NCBI GenBank assembly: GCA_947452325.1
Contig: CANGCZ010000056.1
Location: forward strand, 1 to 8,617
DNA: 8,617 bases
Reading direction: 5' to 3'
Source of the DNA: Comamonadaceae bacterium
GTDB taxonomy: Bacteria; Pseudomonadota; Gammaproteobacteria; Burkholderiales; Burkholderiaceae_C
Position numbers and translations under genes: made by a program. Shown here piece by piece: positions 1 to 7,035 of the stretch. The notes beneath the pieces are model-generated. The model did no database searches. It was not told the DNA's origin and saw only the letters and a program-made list of their open reading frames with translations. Each line of letters starts with the position of its first letter. Position 1 is the first letter of the stretch.

Positions 1-63
1 AACATGCTCTTTGCGCAATATGTTGAGAAACGGGTCTTGTAAGAGTTGCCCTTTTTGATTCAC
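1..63 (-). CDS. hfq: RNA chaperone Hfq, N-terminal fragment (runs off the window)
   Basis: Hfq is a hexameric Sm-like protein that binds small RNAs and mRNAs and promotes their pairing. Only the first 21 codons lie in the window, reading MNQKGQLLQDPFLNILRKEHV. The GQxLQDPFLN block matches the Hfq N-terminal helix, and Gln9 corresponds to the proximal-face Gln8 of E. coli. The start is a GTG at 61-63, supported by a GGAG Shine-Dalgarno at 70-73 with 6 nt spacing; no better start is visible. The lateral-rim motif is RKEH (residues 17-20), against RRER in E. coli. The gene follows der after a 76-nt gap, and a der-hfq order is usual in betaproteobacteria, often followed by hflX, hflK and hflC. 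Identification is firm despite the short fragment; the Sm1 and Sm2 motifs lie outside the window. Confidence 0.9.
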   Translation of the reverse strand, partial: MNQKGQLLQDPFLNILRKEHV

Positions 64-69
64 GATATT

Positions 70-73
70 CTCC
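70..73 (-). promoter_or_regulatory. Shine-Dalgarno of hfq (GGAG)
   Basis: A minus-strand GGAG lies 6 nt before the GTG codon at 61-63. It is the clearest ribosome binding site in the window and fixes the non-ATG start of hfq. Confidence 0.75.
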
Positions 74-94
74 GTGTTTGATGAGGAAGTTCAT

Positions 95-103
95 AACATA
101 CCA
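95..103 (-). promoter_or_regulatory. Possible extended -10 element for hfq
   Basis: In the 76-nt gap between der and hfq (64-139) the minus strand carries TGGTATGTT, which resembles an extended -10 box (TGnTATAAT) and matches four of six bases in the hexamer. No good -35 hexamer lies at the usual distance upstream. The site would start transcription roughly 20-30 nt before the hfq start. An hfq-proximal promoter is plausible because hfq is often transcribed separately from its upstream genes, but this call is weak. No convincing intrinsic terminator for der is visible in the gap. Confidence 0.2.
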
Positions 104-139
104 CAGCTGAAATAGCCTAGGGTTGTAACGGGTTGCTAC

Positions 140-1480
140 TCAATCTTTATCCGTGTACGGATTGGTTGAGGTTTTCATTTCGATGCGCAGCGGCGTGCCT
201 TCGAGCGAAAACGCCTTGCGAAAACGCCCTTCCAGATAGCGTTTATAAGAATCGGTGACGTGTTCCAGCGAATTGCCATGCACCACGATCACCGGCGGGT
301 TCATGCCGCCCTGGTGCGCATAGCGCAATTTGGGTCTGAACATACCGCCGCGCTTGGGCGCTTGAAACTGCACCGCCTCAAGCAGCAAGCGGGTCAGCAC
401 TGGGGTGGACATCTTGCACATGGCCGATTGGTGCGCCTGTGCAATCGAGAGCCACACCGGCCCCAGCCCTTGACGCTTGGCGGCAGAAATATGGTGCAGT
501 TTGGCAAATTTCAAAAATGCCAGACGGCTTTCAATGGATCGTGCCAGCAACTCGCGCTGGTAAGCGTCGACTGCGTCCCATTTATTGACCGCCAACACCA
601 CCGCACGACCCGTTTCAAGAATGTAGCCCGCTATGTGCGCGTCTTGGTCGGTCACGCCCTGGGTGGCGTCGAGCAGCAGCAGCGCCACGTTGGCCGATTC
701 AATCGCTTGCAAGGTTTTGACCACAGAAAATTTTTCTATGGCTTCGAACACTTTGCCACGGCGGCGCAAACCAGCGGTGTCTATCAGCTCAAATTGCTGG
801 CCGTTACGTTCAAAAGGAATACTGATGGCATCGCGGGTAGTGCCCGGCATATCAAAAGCCACCAACCGTTCTTCACCCAACCAGGTATTGATGAGCGTGG
901 ATTTACCGACATTGGGACGACCGACCACGGCAAGCTTCATGGGCTTGGGGCTGCCGTCGTCGTCTTCCTCTTCGTCGTCCTCCGGCAGATGCAAGGGCTC
1001 AAGCGCCGCCTCAATCATGCTGCGTATGCCCTGGCCATGCGAGGCAGAGACAGGCATCACCTCGCCCAGACCGAGTTCAAAAAACTCGCCAAGCTTGATG
1101 CCGTTTTGCATGCCCTCGGCTTTGTTGGCAACCAGCAAACAAGGTTTGCCCAGACGGCGCAGGTAATTGCCTATGTCGTGGTCTTGTGCAGACAGACCTT
1201 CGCGGGCGTCGACCACAAAAATCACAGCATCTGACTCAGCCACGGCCTGACGGGTTTGTTTGGCCATTTCCTTGAAGATGCCGCTTTCCGCATCCGGCTC
1301 AAAACCACCGGTGTCGATCACGATGAACTCGTGTTTGCCGTGTTTGGCATTGCCGTAGTGTCTGTCGCGCGTCAATCCGGCGTAGTCGGCGACGATGGCG
1401 TCACGGGTTTTGGTGATGCGGTTGAAAAGCGTAGATTTACCGACATTGGGGCGGCCGACGATGGCCAAGACAGGTTTCAC
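140..1480 (-). CDS. der: Ribosome-associated double GTPase Der (EngA)
   Basis: Der is an essential cytoplasmic GTPase that assists maturation of the 50S ribosomal subunit. The 446-residue protein has the complete family layout. GTPase domain 1 has the P-loop GRPNVGKS at 9-16, switch I Thr37, DTGG at 56-59, G4 NKAE at 119-122 and SAS at 145-147. An acidic linker (Asp/Glu run at 168-175) follows. GTPase domain 2 has GRPNVGKS at 187-194, TT at 214-215, DTAG at 234-237, NKWD at 299-302 and SAA at 332-334. A C-terminal KH-like domain spans about 355-446. The start is GTG at 1478-1480, preceded by GGGAA (1486-1490); starting there puts the P-loop at the usual position. It lies 15 nt after bamB and is probably cotranscribed with it. 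The first G4 motif has Glu instead of the canonical Asp, which I recall in other betaproteobacterial Der proteins. Length is normal and no damage is seen. Confidence 0.98.
   Translation of the reverse strand: MKPVLAIVGRPNVGKSTLFNRITKTRDAIVADYAGLTRDRHYGNAKHGKHEFIVIDTGGFEPDAESGIFKEMAKQTRQAVAESDAVIFVVDAREGLSAQDHDIGNYLRRLGKPCLLVANKAEGMQNGIKLGEFFELGLGEVMPVSASHGQGIRSMIEAALEPLHLPEDDEEEDDDGSPKPMKLAVVGRPNVGKSTLINTWLGEERLVAFDMPGTTRDAISIPFERNGQQFELIDTAGLRRRGKVFEAIEKFSVVKTLQAIESANVALLLLDATQGVTDQDAHIAGYILETGRAVVLAVNKWDAVDAYQRELLARSIESRLAFLKFAKLHHISAAKRQGLGPVWLSIAQAHQSAMCKMSTPVLTRLLLEAVQFQAPKRGGMFRPKLRYAHQGGMNPPVIVVHGNSLEHVTDSYKRYLEGRFRKAFSLEGTPLRIEMKTSTNPYTDKD
900..925 (-). repeat. Copy 2 of intragenic direct repeat encoding the second Der P-loop
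   Basis: This 26-nt stretch matches 1434-1459 at 24 of 26 positions, the first 17 plus-strand bases being identical. It encodes the second GRPNVGKST loop of Der. The repeat reflects the ancestral duplication of the GTPase domain, although the nucleotide identity is higher than the protein motif strictly requires. Confidence 0.8.
1434..1459 (-). repeat. Copy 1 of intragenic direct repeat encoding the first Der P-loop
   Basis: This is the partner of the repeat at 900-925 and encodes the first GRPNVGKST loop of Der. The two copies lie 534 nt apart in the same orientation and the same reading frame. Confidence 0.8.
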
Positions 1481-1495
1481 AGCAATTCCCGCCGC

Positions 1496-2635
1496 TCAGG
1501 GCAGTTGGTAGGCCAGCAACAAACCATTGCGGGCTAGAACCACAAAGTGTTGGTCGTCCAGCGATGCCGGGGCAGAAGCAAATCCCGGGGCGGGTGATTG
1601 CAGCCGATTAAGCAAGCTGCCGTCCTTGCCGGACAACGCATACAACCAACCGCCTTCATCGGTGATGATCACAGCTTTGGCGGTCCACAAGGGTTGACTC
1701 AGTTCACGGTATTTGAGCCGGTCAGTGTCCCATAGTCTTTCGCCACTGGCGCGGTTCCAAGCACGAACCACGCCGTTGGACTCGGTACCTACCAAGGTGG
1801 TTTCATCGCCGCTGATGCCTTTGTTGCCTATCGATGCCCGGTTCCATACCAGCGAGCCTCTGGCGGCATTGACACACCCCAGTTGGGCCTGAAAGGCACG
1901 CACGCATACCGTGTTGTTAAAACGTGAAGCGGTTCCAACCAGATCAACCAGTCGTTCAAGGTCGTTAAGACCGCGCGGATTGGCTATGCCCACATCCCAT
2001 AAAACCTGACCGTTGTCAGGATTGAGGGCCACAAATCGACCGCCCAGGCTGGCCAGCAAGGTATTTTGGAAAGGCAGTAATACGCCGTTTTGCTTGAGGA
2101 CCAAGGGCTCGCCAGTGCGCTGCTGCGTCCACAGGCGTTTGCCGTCTGTCTTGTCAAAGGCCATCACAGATCGGTCTGCCAGCAGCACAAACACACGTTC
2201 ACCAGCCACGACAGGGTTGGTAAAGGATTGCGCAGGCAGGCGCTTTTGCCACAATGGCTTGCCATCCTCTATCAAACTGAGTTCATTGGTGGCGCTCACC
2301 ACGGCAACACTGACTCCATCAAAACCGGCACCGGTTTGCAAGGGTGAGCCAAGATCGACTTGCCAAAGCTGCTTGCCTTGGCTCAGATCTACCAAAGTCA
2401 CTTGTCCGCTGGCACCTGAAACAGCTGCTTTTTGGTTGACTATCTGCAAATATTGGGTCAACTGGATCGGTGAAGAAAGCTTGAGCGACCAGACCTGCTT
2501 GATCGGCTGAATAACTTTGACCTCACCGATGGGTGGTGCAACCGGCTTAGGTGAACCGGAGCCGCAGCCTGTCACAAATAGCAGGCAGCTAACCCAGGCA
2601 ACCAAGACAAGGGACTGGGGCGTGCTTTGCTTCAT
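1496..2635 (-). CDS. bamB: Outer membrane assembly lipoprotein BamB (YfgL)
   Basis: BamB is the beta-propeller lipoprotein of the BAM complex, which folds beta-barrel proteins into the outer membrane; it binds BamA from the periplasmic side. The 379-residue protein begins with a lipoprotein signal: a hydrophobic stretch at about 8-22 and lipobox VTGC, giving lipidated Cys24. Gly25 follows, so there is no Asp inner-membrane retention signal. The mature part carries repeated PQQ-like blade motifs of the form G-x-x-L-W, at about 87-91, 125-129, 165-169, 209-213 and 298-302, with a variant at 260-264. The segment GLNDLERLVDL (222-232) corresponds to the loop with conserved Arg/Asp that helps contact BamA in E. 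coli. The ATG at 2633-2635 overlaps the yfgM stop by 4 nt (ATGA), which suggests translational coupling. Length is close to the family norm. Confidence 0.96.
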   Translation of the reverse strand: MKQSTPQSLVLVAWVSCLLFVTGCGSGSPKPVAPPIGEVKVIQPIKQVWSLKLSSPIQLTQYLQIVNQKAAVSGASGQVTLVDLSQGKQLWQVDLGSPLQTGAGFDGVSVAVVSATNELSLIEDGKPLWQKRLPAQSFTNPVVAGERVFVLLADRSVMAFDKTDGKRLWTQQRTGEPLVLKQNGVLLPFQNTLLASLGGRFVALNPDNGQVLWDVGIANPRGLNDLERLVDLVGTASRFNNTVCVRAFQAQLGCVNAARGSLVWNRASIGNKGISGDETTLVGTESNGVVRAWNRASGERLWDTDRLKYRELSQPLWTAKAVIITDEGGWLYALSGKDGSLLNRLQSPAPGFASAPASLDDQHFVVLARNGLLLAYQLP

Positions 2636-3291
2636 GAACCAGATTCTTTGGGATTAACGCCCAAGGCAGCCAGCTTGATCTCGATCAGCCGACGGTATTC
2701 GTTGGTTTCCTCCATGCCTTTCCAGGCGGCCAGGAAATGGGTTTTGGCCTCGTCGTTTTTCTTTTGTAACACCGCAATGTCACCTAGGCGGTCTTCAAAC
2801 AAGGGTTGAAACCCCGCAGGTGGCTGTTGGCCCTGGACCAACGCGGCTGCTTTATCCAGATTTTTTCGCTCAATTTCTAGCGCAGACAAACGCAGTCTGG
2901 CGATGGCGACAAAACCCGGGTCTCGGTCTTGTGTGATCACCCATTGCAGTGATTTTTCAACCTCGGGTAATTGGTTTTTATCAGCGTAGATGCGAGCCGC
3001 CAACAAAGCAGCTTGTTGCGTCACGGTGGCACGCGAAAACTGGTCTTGCAAATCAGCCAGCGATCGTCCCATCAAGGCATCGTCTTTTTCACGCACCGCT
3101 TTTTCAAAAGTGTCGTACAAAACAGCTGCTTGTGCGGCTTGGCGTTGCTGCCAGTAATTCCAACCGTTCCAAGCAGCGTAAACCACCAGCACCGCAGTCA
3201 ACAAGCCAGTGATCAGGCTGCCCCAGCGGTTCCAGAAATGTTTGAACTGGTCAAGTTGTTCTTGTTCTTCGAGGTCAAGGTGCGTAGACAT
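2632..3291 (-). CDS. yfgM: YfgM-type membrane-anchored TPR-like protein (DUF2133 family)
   Basis: YfgM of E. coli is an inner-membrane protein with a periplasmic TPR-like domain that associates with the SecYEG translocon and periplasmic chaperones. The 219-residue product has a short acidic cytoplasmic N-terminus, a conserved FxxFWxRWG-like segment (17-24), one transmembrane helix at about 24-47, and an alpha-helical, Ala/Gln/Leu-rich periplasmic region at 50-210 consistent with TPR-like repeats. I chose the ATG at 3289-3291 because it gives the usual family start (MSTHLDLEEQEQL) and has GGAA nearby (about 3297-3300). A TTG six codons upstream is possible but less likely. It lies 21 nt after hisS and overlaps bamB by 4 nt. 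That link fits a shared role in exporting and assembling envelope proteins. The role in this organism is inferred from E. coli. Confidence 0.93.
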   Translation of the reverse strand: MSTHLDLEEQEQLDQFKHFWNRWGSLITGLLTAVLVVYAAWNGWNYWQQRQAAQAAVLYDTFEKAVREKDDALMGRSLADLQDQFSRATVTQQAALLAARIYADKNQLPEVEKSLQWVITQDRDPGFVAIARLRLSALEIERKNLDKAAALVQGQQPPAGFQPLFEDRLGDIAVLQKKNDEAKTHFLAAWKGMEETNEYRRLIEIKLAALGVNPKESGS

Positions 3292-3312
3292 GCGATTCCA
3301 ACTGTGCAAATA

Positions 3313-4608
3313 TCAAAGGGGAGATTGTAGGCTGTGGCCCCAATCCGCAATCTGGTCTAAGGCTTGTGTGCGTTGAGCACCCTCACCGTCGCGCAAAGCT
3401 TTGACAGTGACTTGGCTCTGCGCCAGTTCATCTGCGCCAAAAACCAGCGCATACCGCGCACCGCTGGCATCTGCCTTTTTAAACTGCGATTTCATGCTGC
3501 CCATGCCGTCAGCAGAATCAGCGGGGGCATGCATTTGCACAGAAACACCCATGCCGCGCAAGGTTTGCAATACCGGCGTGACCAGCGGCAATGAGGCCGT
3601 ATCGGGAACGATGGCGTAGGCATCCGGCGCCACATCCAGCTCAGCATTGCCCTGTTCTTTGAGCAACTCAAGCACTCGTTCTACACCCAACGCCCAGCCG
3701 ACAGCAGGGGCGTGCTTGCCGCCGATCTCACCAATCAAATAGTCGTAACGGCCACCTCCGCAGACTGTGCCTTGCGAGCCCAGGCGCTCGGTGATGAATT
3801 CAAACACGGTCAGGTTGTAGTAGTCCATACCGCGCACCAGTCGCGGGTTGATGCTGTAGGCCACGCCATTGGCGTCCAAAATAGCGCGCACTGCATTGAA
3901 GTGCGCCAGACTGTCAGCGCCTAAAAAATCCAGCAACTTGGGCGCGGCTTCGTTCAAGGCTTTCATCGCCGGGTTTTTGCTGTCCAAAATGCGCAAGGGA
4001 TTGGTGTGCAACCGGCGCTTGGCGTCTTCGTCCAACTGATCGGCGTGTTGCTCAAAATAAGCAATCAAGGCGGCGCGGTGCTGCAAACGCTCGGGCGGTT
4101 GACCCAGGCTGTTGAGCTCTAAACGCACGTCCTGCAAACCAATCTTTTCCCACAATGCGCAAGCCAGCAATATCAATTCGGCATCTACCTCTGGACCGCC
4201 AAAGCCCAGCGCTTCGGCGCCGATCTGGTGAAACTGCCGGTAGCGGCCGCGTTGCGGGCGTTCGTGTCTAAACATAGGGCCCATGTAATACAAGCGCTTA
4301 CCGCCTTCATACAACAGGTTGTGCTCGACGACTGCGCGCACCACACCGGCGGTGGACTCGGGACGCAGCGTCAATTGCTCACCGTTCAAGCGGTCTTCAA
4401 AGGAATACATCTCCTTTTCGACAATATCTGTCACCTCACCCAAACCCCTCACAAACAAGGCCGTGGGTTCAACGATGGGCGTGCGTATATTGCGGTAAGC
4501 ATGCAAGCGCATGACTTCGCGCACAGCGGTTTCCAAGGCCTCCCAGCGCGCAGACTCGGGCGGCAATATATCGTTCATGCCTTTGACGGCGGTTAATTTG
4601 TCAGCCAT
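3313..4608 (-). CDS. hisS: Histidyl-tRNA synthetase
   Basis: HisRS attaches histidine to tRNA-His in the cytoplasm as a class II, dimeric synthetase. The 431-residue protein has the expected order: an N-terminal catalytic core; motif 2 around MFRHERPQRGRYRQFHQ (112-128), with Arg114 and Glu116; the histidine-binding signature LVRGMDYY (257-264), with Arg259; the glycine-rich GGGRYDYL stretch (284-291); and motif 3 GWALGVERV (304-312), with Arg311. A C-terminal anticodon-binding domain covers about 328-425. Length is normal for bacteria. The ATG at 4606-4608 gives the usual N-terminus (MADKLTAVKGMNDILPP), but no clear Shine-Dalgarno precedes it. It begins 22 nt after ispG and ends 21 nt before yfgM, so it is probably part of the same transcript. 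The gene is complete, with all catalytic motifs intact. Confidence 0.98.
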   Translation of the reverse strand: MADKLTAVKGMNDILPPESARWEALETAVREVMRLHAYRNIRTPIVEPTALFVRGLGEVTDIVEKEMYSFEDRLNGEQLTLRPESTAGVVRAVVEHNLLYEGGKRLYYMGPMFRHERPQRGRYRQFHQIGAEALGFGGPEVDAELILLACALWEKIGLQDVRLELNSLGQPPERLQHRAALIAYFEQHADQLDEDAKRRLHTNPLRILDSKNPAMKALNEAAPKLLDFLGADSLAHFNAVRAILDANGVAYSINPRLVRGMDYYNLTVFEFITERLGSQGTVCGGGRYDYLIGEIGGKHAPAVGWALGVERVLELLKEQGNAELDVAPDAYAIVPDTASLPLVTPVLQTLRGMGVSVQMHAPADSADGMGSMKSQFKKADASGARYALVFGADELAQSQVTVKALRDGEGAQRTQALDQIADWGHSLQSPL

Positions 4609-4630
4609 GGTTGTCAGTGGCAGTCAGCAC

Positions 4631-5884
4631 TCAGGCCTTGACCGCGTATTTTTGGTGTACGTAGTTTTCGACGATGTCGTGGAATTCTTTGGCGATATTG
4701 TCGCCGCGCAAGGTGACGGCTTTTTCTCCGTCAATAAACACAGGTGCCGCCGGTGCTTCCCCGTTGCCCGGTAAGCTGATGCCGATGTCAGCGTGTTTGC
4801 TTTCACCGGGTCCGTTCACTATACAGCCCATCACCGCGACTTTGAGGTTTTCCACACCGGGGAATTGCTTGCGCCAGACCGGCATTTGGTAGCGCAGGTA
4901 GTCGTCGATTTGCATGGCCAGCTCTTGAAACGTGGTGCTGGTGGTGCGACCGCAGCCAGGACAAGCGGTGACGCTGGGCACAAAACTGCGCAATCCCAGC
5001 GCTTGGATAATTTCAGTGGCGATCAACACCTCTTGCGTGCGGGCTTCACCCGGTTGCGGCGTCAAGGACACGCGTATGGTGTCCCCTATGCCCTCTTGCA
5101 ACAACACGCCCAAGGCCACGCTGGACGCGGCCGTGCCTTTGGTTCCCATGCCGGCCTCAGTCAAGCCCAGGTGCAAGGGGTGATCGGTGCAACGGGCGAG
5201 TTCGCGGTAAACCGCGATCAAATCTTGCACACCGCTCATCTTGCAACTCAAAATGATTTGGTGACGAGCCAAGCCTAAGCGCTCGGCCAATTCAGCAGAC
5301 TCCAACGCAGACGTGACCAGCGCCTGGTACATGACTTGTTTGGCGTCCCAGGGGGGTGAGCGAGAAGCGTTTTCGTCCATCAAACGGGCCAGCAGTTCCT
5401 GATCCAGGCTGCCCCAATTCACGCCGATACGCACCGCTTTGTCGTAGCGTATGGCAGCTTCAATCATCTGGGCAAACTGTTTGTCGTGCTTATCGCCTTT
5501 GCCCACATTGCCAGGGTTGATGCGGTATTTGGACAAAGCCTTGGCGCAGTCGGGAAATTCGGTCAATAAACGGTGGCCGTTGTAGTGAAAGTCACCAATG
5601 AGCGGCACATGCACGCCCATTTTGTCGAGTTGTTCGCGTATGTAGGGAACCGCCTTGGCAGACTCGGGCGTGTCTACGGTGATGCGTACCAACTCCGAAC
5701 CGGCCAAAGCCAGTTCTTTGACCTGAATGGCAGTGCCAATGGCGTCCGCCGTGTCAGTGTTGGTCATGGATTGCACACGAACCGGTGCGTCGCCGCCGAC
5801 CGTGACCACTTGTTCACCCCAGCTGATGCGCGCTTGCAGGCTGTGGTGCCTTTGCGGCTTGGAGAATGGAATAGCTTGTTGCAT
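4631..5884 (-). CDS. ispG: 4-hydroxy-3-methylbut-2-enyl diphosphate synthase IspG (GcpE)
   Basis: IspG catalyses the penultimate step of the non-mevalonate (MEP) isoprenoid pathway, reductively opening MEcPP to HMBPP with a [4Fe-4S] cluster and electrons usually supplied by flavodoxin or ferredoxin. The 417-residue protein shows the TIM-barrel signature VRVQSMTNTDT (35-45), INPGNVG (122-128), and the cluster ligands CPGCGR (Cys308, Cys311), Cys354 in GCIVNGPGES, and Glu361 in the same motif. It is longer than E. coli IspG (372 residues), with a wider spacing between the Cys pair and the third Cys; this is usual in betaproteobacterial forms. I chose the ATG at 5882-5884. The frame stays open upstream into rlmN to a TTG at 6058, but that extension has no family resemblance. 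It starts only 19 nt after rlmN and lacks an obvious Shine-Dalgarno. Confidence 0.97.
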   Translation of the reverse strand: MQQAIPFSKPQRHHSLQARISWGEQVVTVGGDAPVRVQSMTNTDTADAIGTAIQVKELALAGSELVRITVDTPESAKAVPYIREQLDKMGVHVPLIGDFHYNGHRLLTEFPDCAKALSKYRINPGNVGKGDKHDKQFAQMIEAAIRYDKAVRIGVNWGSLDQELLARLMDENASRSPPWDAKQVMYQALVTSALESAELAERLGLARHQIILSCKMSGVQDLIAVYRELARCTDHPLHLGLTEAGMGTKGTAASSVALGVLLQEGIGDTIRVSLTPQPGEARTQEVLIATEIIQALGLRSFVPSVTACPGCGRTTSTTFQELAMQIDDYLRYQMPVWRKQFPGVENLKVAVMGCIVNGPGESKHADIGISLPGNGEAPAAPVFIDGEKAVTLRGDNIAKEFHDIVENYVHQKYAVKA

Positions 5885-5903
5885 GAAACAGATTTTGCCG
5901 CAA

Positions 5904-7013
5904 TCAGGCGTGTATACGAATGGTTTTGGCGCGTCTGCCCGCAATGTCCGTGCGGTCTTGTATGTCACCGGCCAACTGTCCGCAGGCGGCGGCGATGTCG
6001 TCACCCCGCGTTTTGCGAATGGTAGTGACAATGCCTGCCTCGGACAAGAGAGCGGCAAACGCTTTCACGCGATCCGGCGGCGAACGCAACAGGCCGGAGG
6101 CCGGAAACGGATTGAAAGGAATCAGGTTGAATTTGCATGGCAAGGGTTCACCATGCGTTGGGCGCACCAGCGCAACCAAAGCGCGGGCGTGTGCGTCGCT
6201 GTCGTTCTCGCCGTCGAGCATGCAGTATTCAAAGGTAATGAAATCACGCGGCGCATAGGCCAGGTAATCGCGGCAGGCTTGCAACAGTTCAGCCAGCGGG
6301 TATTTTTGGTTCAAGGGAACCAAGCGGTCACGCAGCGTGTCGTCGGGGGCGTGCAAGGAAACTGCCAAAGCCACCGGACAGTCCTGACTGAGGCGTTCGA
6401 TCATGGGAACCACACCTGAGGTGGACACGGTCACGCGGCGGCGCGACATGCCATAGCCATGGTCACTGAGCATGGTTTTGAGCGCAGGCAGCAGTGCACT
6501 GTAGTTTTGCAAAGGCTCGCCCATGCCCATCATCACTACGTTGGAGATGACGCGTTCATCGGTGCCCAATTCAAGGCGCAAAGTTGTTTCAGCAAACCAC
6601 AGTTGAGCGAGTATTTCTGCGGTGCTGAGGTTTCGGCTAAAGCCTTGCGCACCGGTCGAGCAAAACGGGCAGCCCACGGCACAACCGGCTTGCGAAGAAA
6701 TACACAAGGTGCCGCGATCGGTTTCGGGAATAAAGACGGTTTCGATGGCATTACCTTGCCCGACATCGAACATCCATTTGATGGTGCCGTCTGCAGAATT
6801 GTGGCGGGACACCACAGGCAAAGCACGAACCTCGGCCTTGTCCTGCAAGACCAGGCGCAGGCTTTGCGCCAGATCGGTCATTTGCGCGAAGTCGGATACA
6901 CCTTTATGGTGTATCCAGCGAAACAGCTGAACTGCGCGGAATTTTTTTTCGCCCTGAGCCTGGCACCATTCCACCAAACCGTCGAGATCGAAATCGAGCA
7001 GATTGGTTTTCAT
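5904..7013 (-). CDS. rlmN: Dual-specificity RNA methyltransferase RlmN
   Basis: RlmN is a radical-SAM enzyme that makes 2-methyladenosine at A2503 of 23S rRNA and at A37 of certain tRNAs, aiding translational accuracy. The 369-residue protein has an N-terminal helical accessory domain (about 1-85), including the FRAVQLFRWIHHKG segment (25-38). The radical-SAM cluster motif CAVGCPFC follows (Cys111, Cys115, Cys118). Cys104 lies seven residues before it, matching the catalytic Cys118 of E. coli. MGMGEP is at 162-167, and GDDIAAACGQL (337-347) holds Cys344, equivalent to the methyl-carrying Cys355. All key residues are present. The ATG at 7011-7013 fits the family start (MKTNLLDFDLDGL); an in-frame TTG five codons upstream is less likely. 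It begins 22 nt after ndk. Unusually, ispG follows directly, without rodZ or pilF. Confidence 0.97.
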   Translation of the reverse strand: MKTNLLDFDLDGLVEWCQAQGEKKFRAVQLFRWIHHKGVSDFAQMTDLAQSLRLVLQDKAEVRALPVVSRHNSADGTIKWMFDVGQGNAIETVFIPETDRGTLCISSQAGCAVGCPFCSTGAQGFSRNLSTAEILAQLWFAETTLRLELGTDERVISNVVMMGMGEPLQNYSALLPALKTMLSDHGYGMSRRRVTVSTSGVVPMIERLSQDCPVALAVSLHAPDDTLRDRLVPLNQKYPLAELLQACRDYLAYAPRDFITFEYCMLDGENDSDAHARALVALVRPTHGEPLPCKFNLIPFNPFPASGLLRSPPDRVKAFAALLSEAGIVTTIRKTRGDDIAAACGQLAGDIQDRTDIAGRRAKTIRIHA

Positions 7014-7035
7014 GGGCAGGCGGGGCAAGCCGCCA

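Noticed and set aside
956..979. Trinucleotide-like run (GTC/TTC/CTC repeats on the plus strand), possible unstable microsatellite
   Set aside because: It is the coding sequence of the acidic Asp/Glu linker between the Der GTPase domains, uses mixed codons, and such acidic linkers are normal for the family.
260..1234. Long plus-strand open frame (324 codons) opposite der
   Set aside because: It lies wholly antisense to an intact conserved gene, its product is His/Arg/Gln-rich with no recognisable domain, and such frames are expected opposite biased codons.
3292..3309. Six-codon upstream TTG start for yfgM
   Set aside because: The ATG at 3289-3291 matches the family N-terminus and has a better-placed purine stretch.
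5885..6058. 58-codon N-terminal extension of ispG starting at TTG inside rlmN
   Set aside because: The extension covers the rlmN C-terminus in another frame, looks unlike IspG, and the ATG at 5882-5884 gives the normal start.
7014..7028. Five-codon upstream TTG start for rlmN
   Set aside because: The ATG at 7011-7013 gives the usual MxTNLLDFDL start; the added residues are not family-like, although neither start has a strong Shine-Dalgarno.
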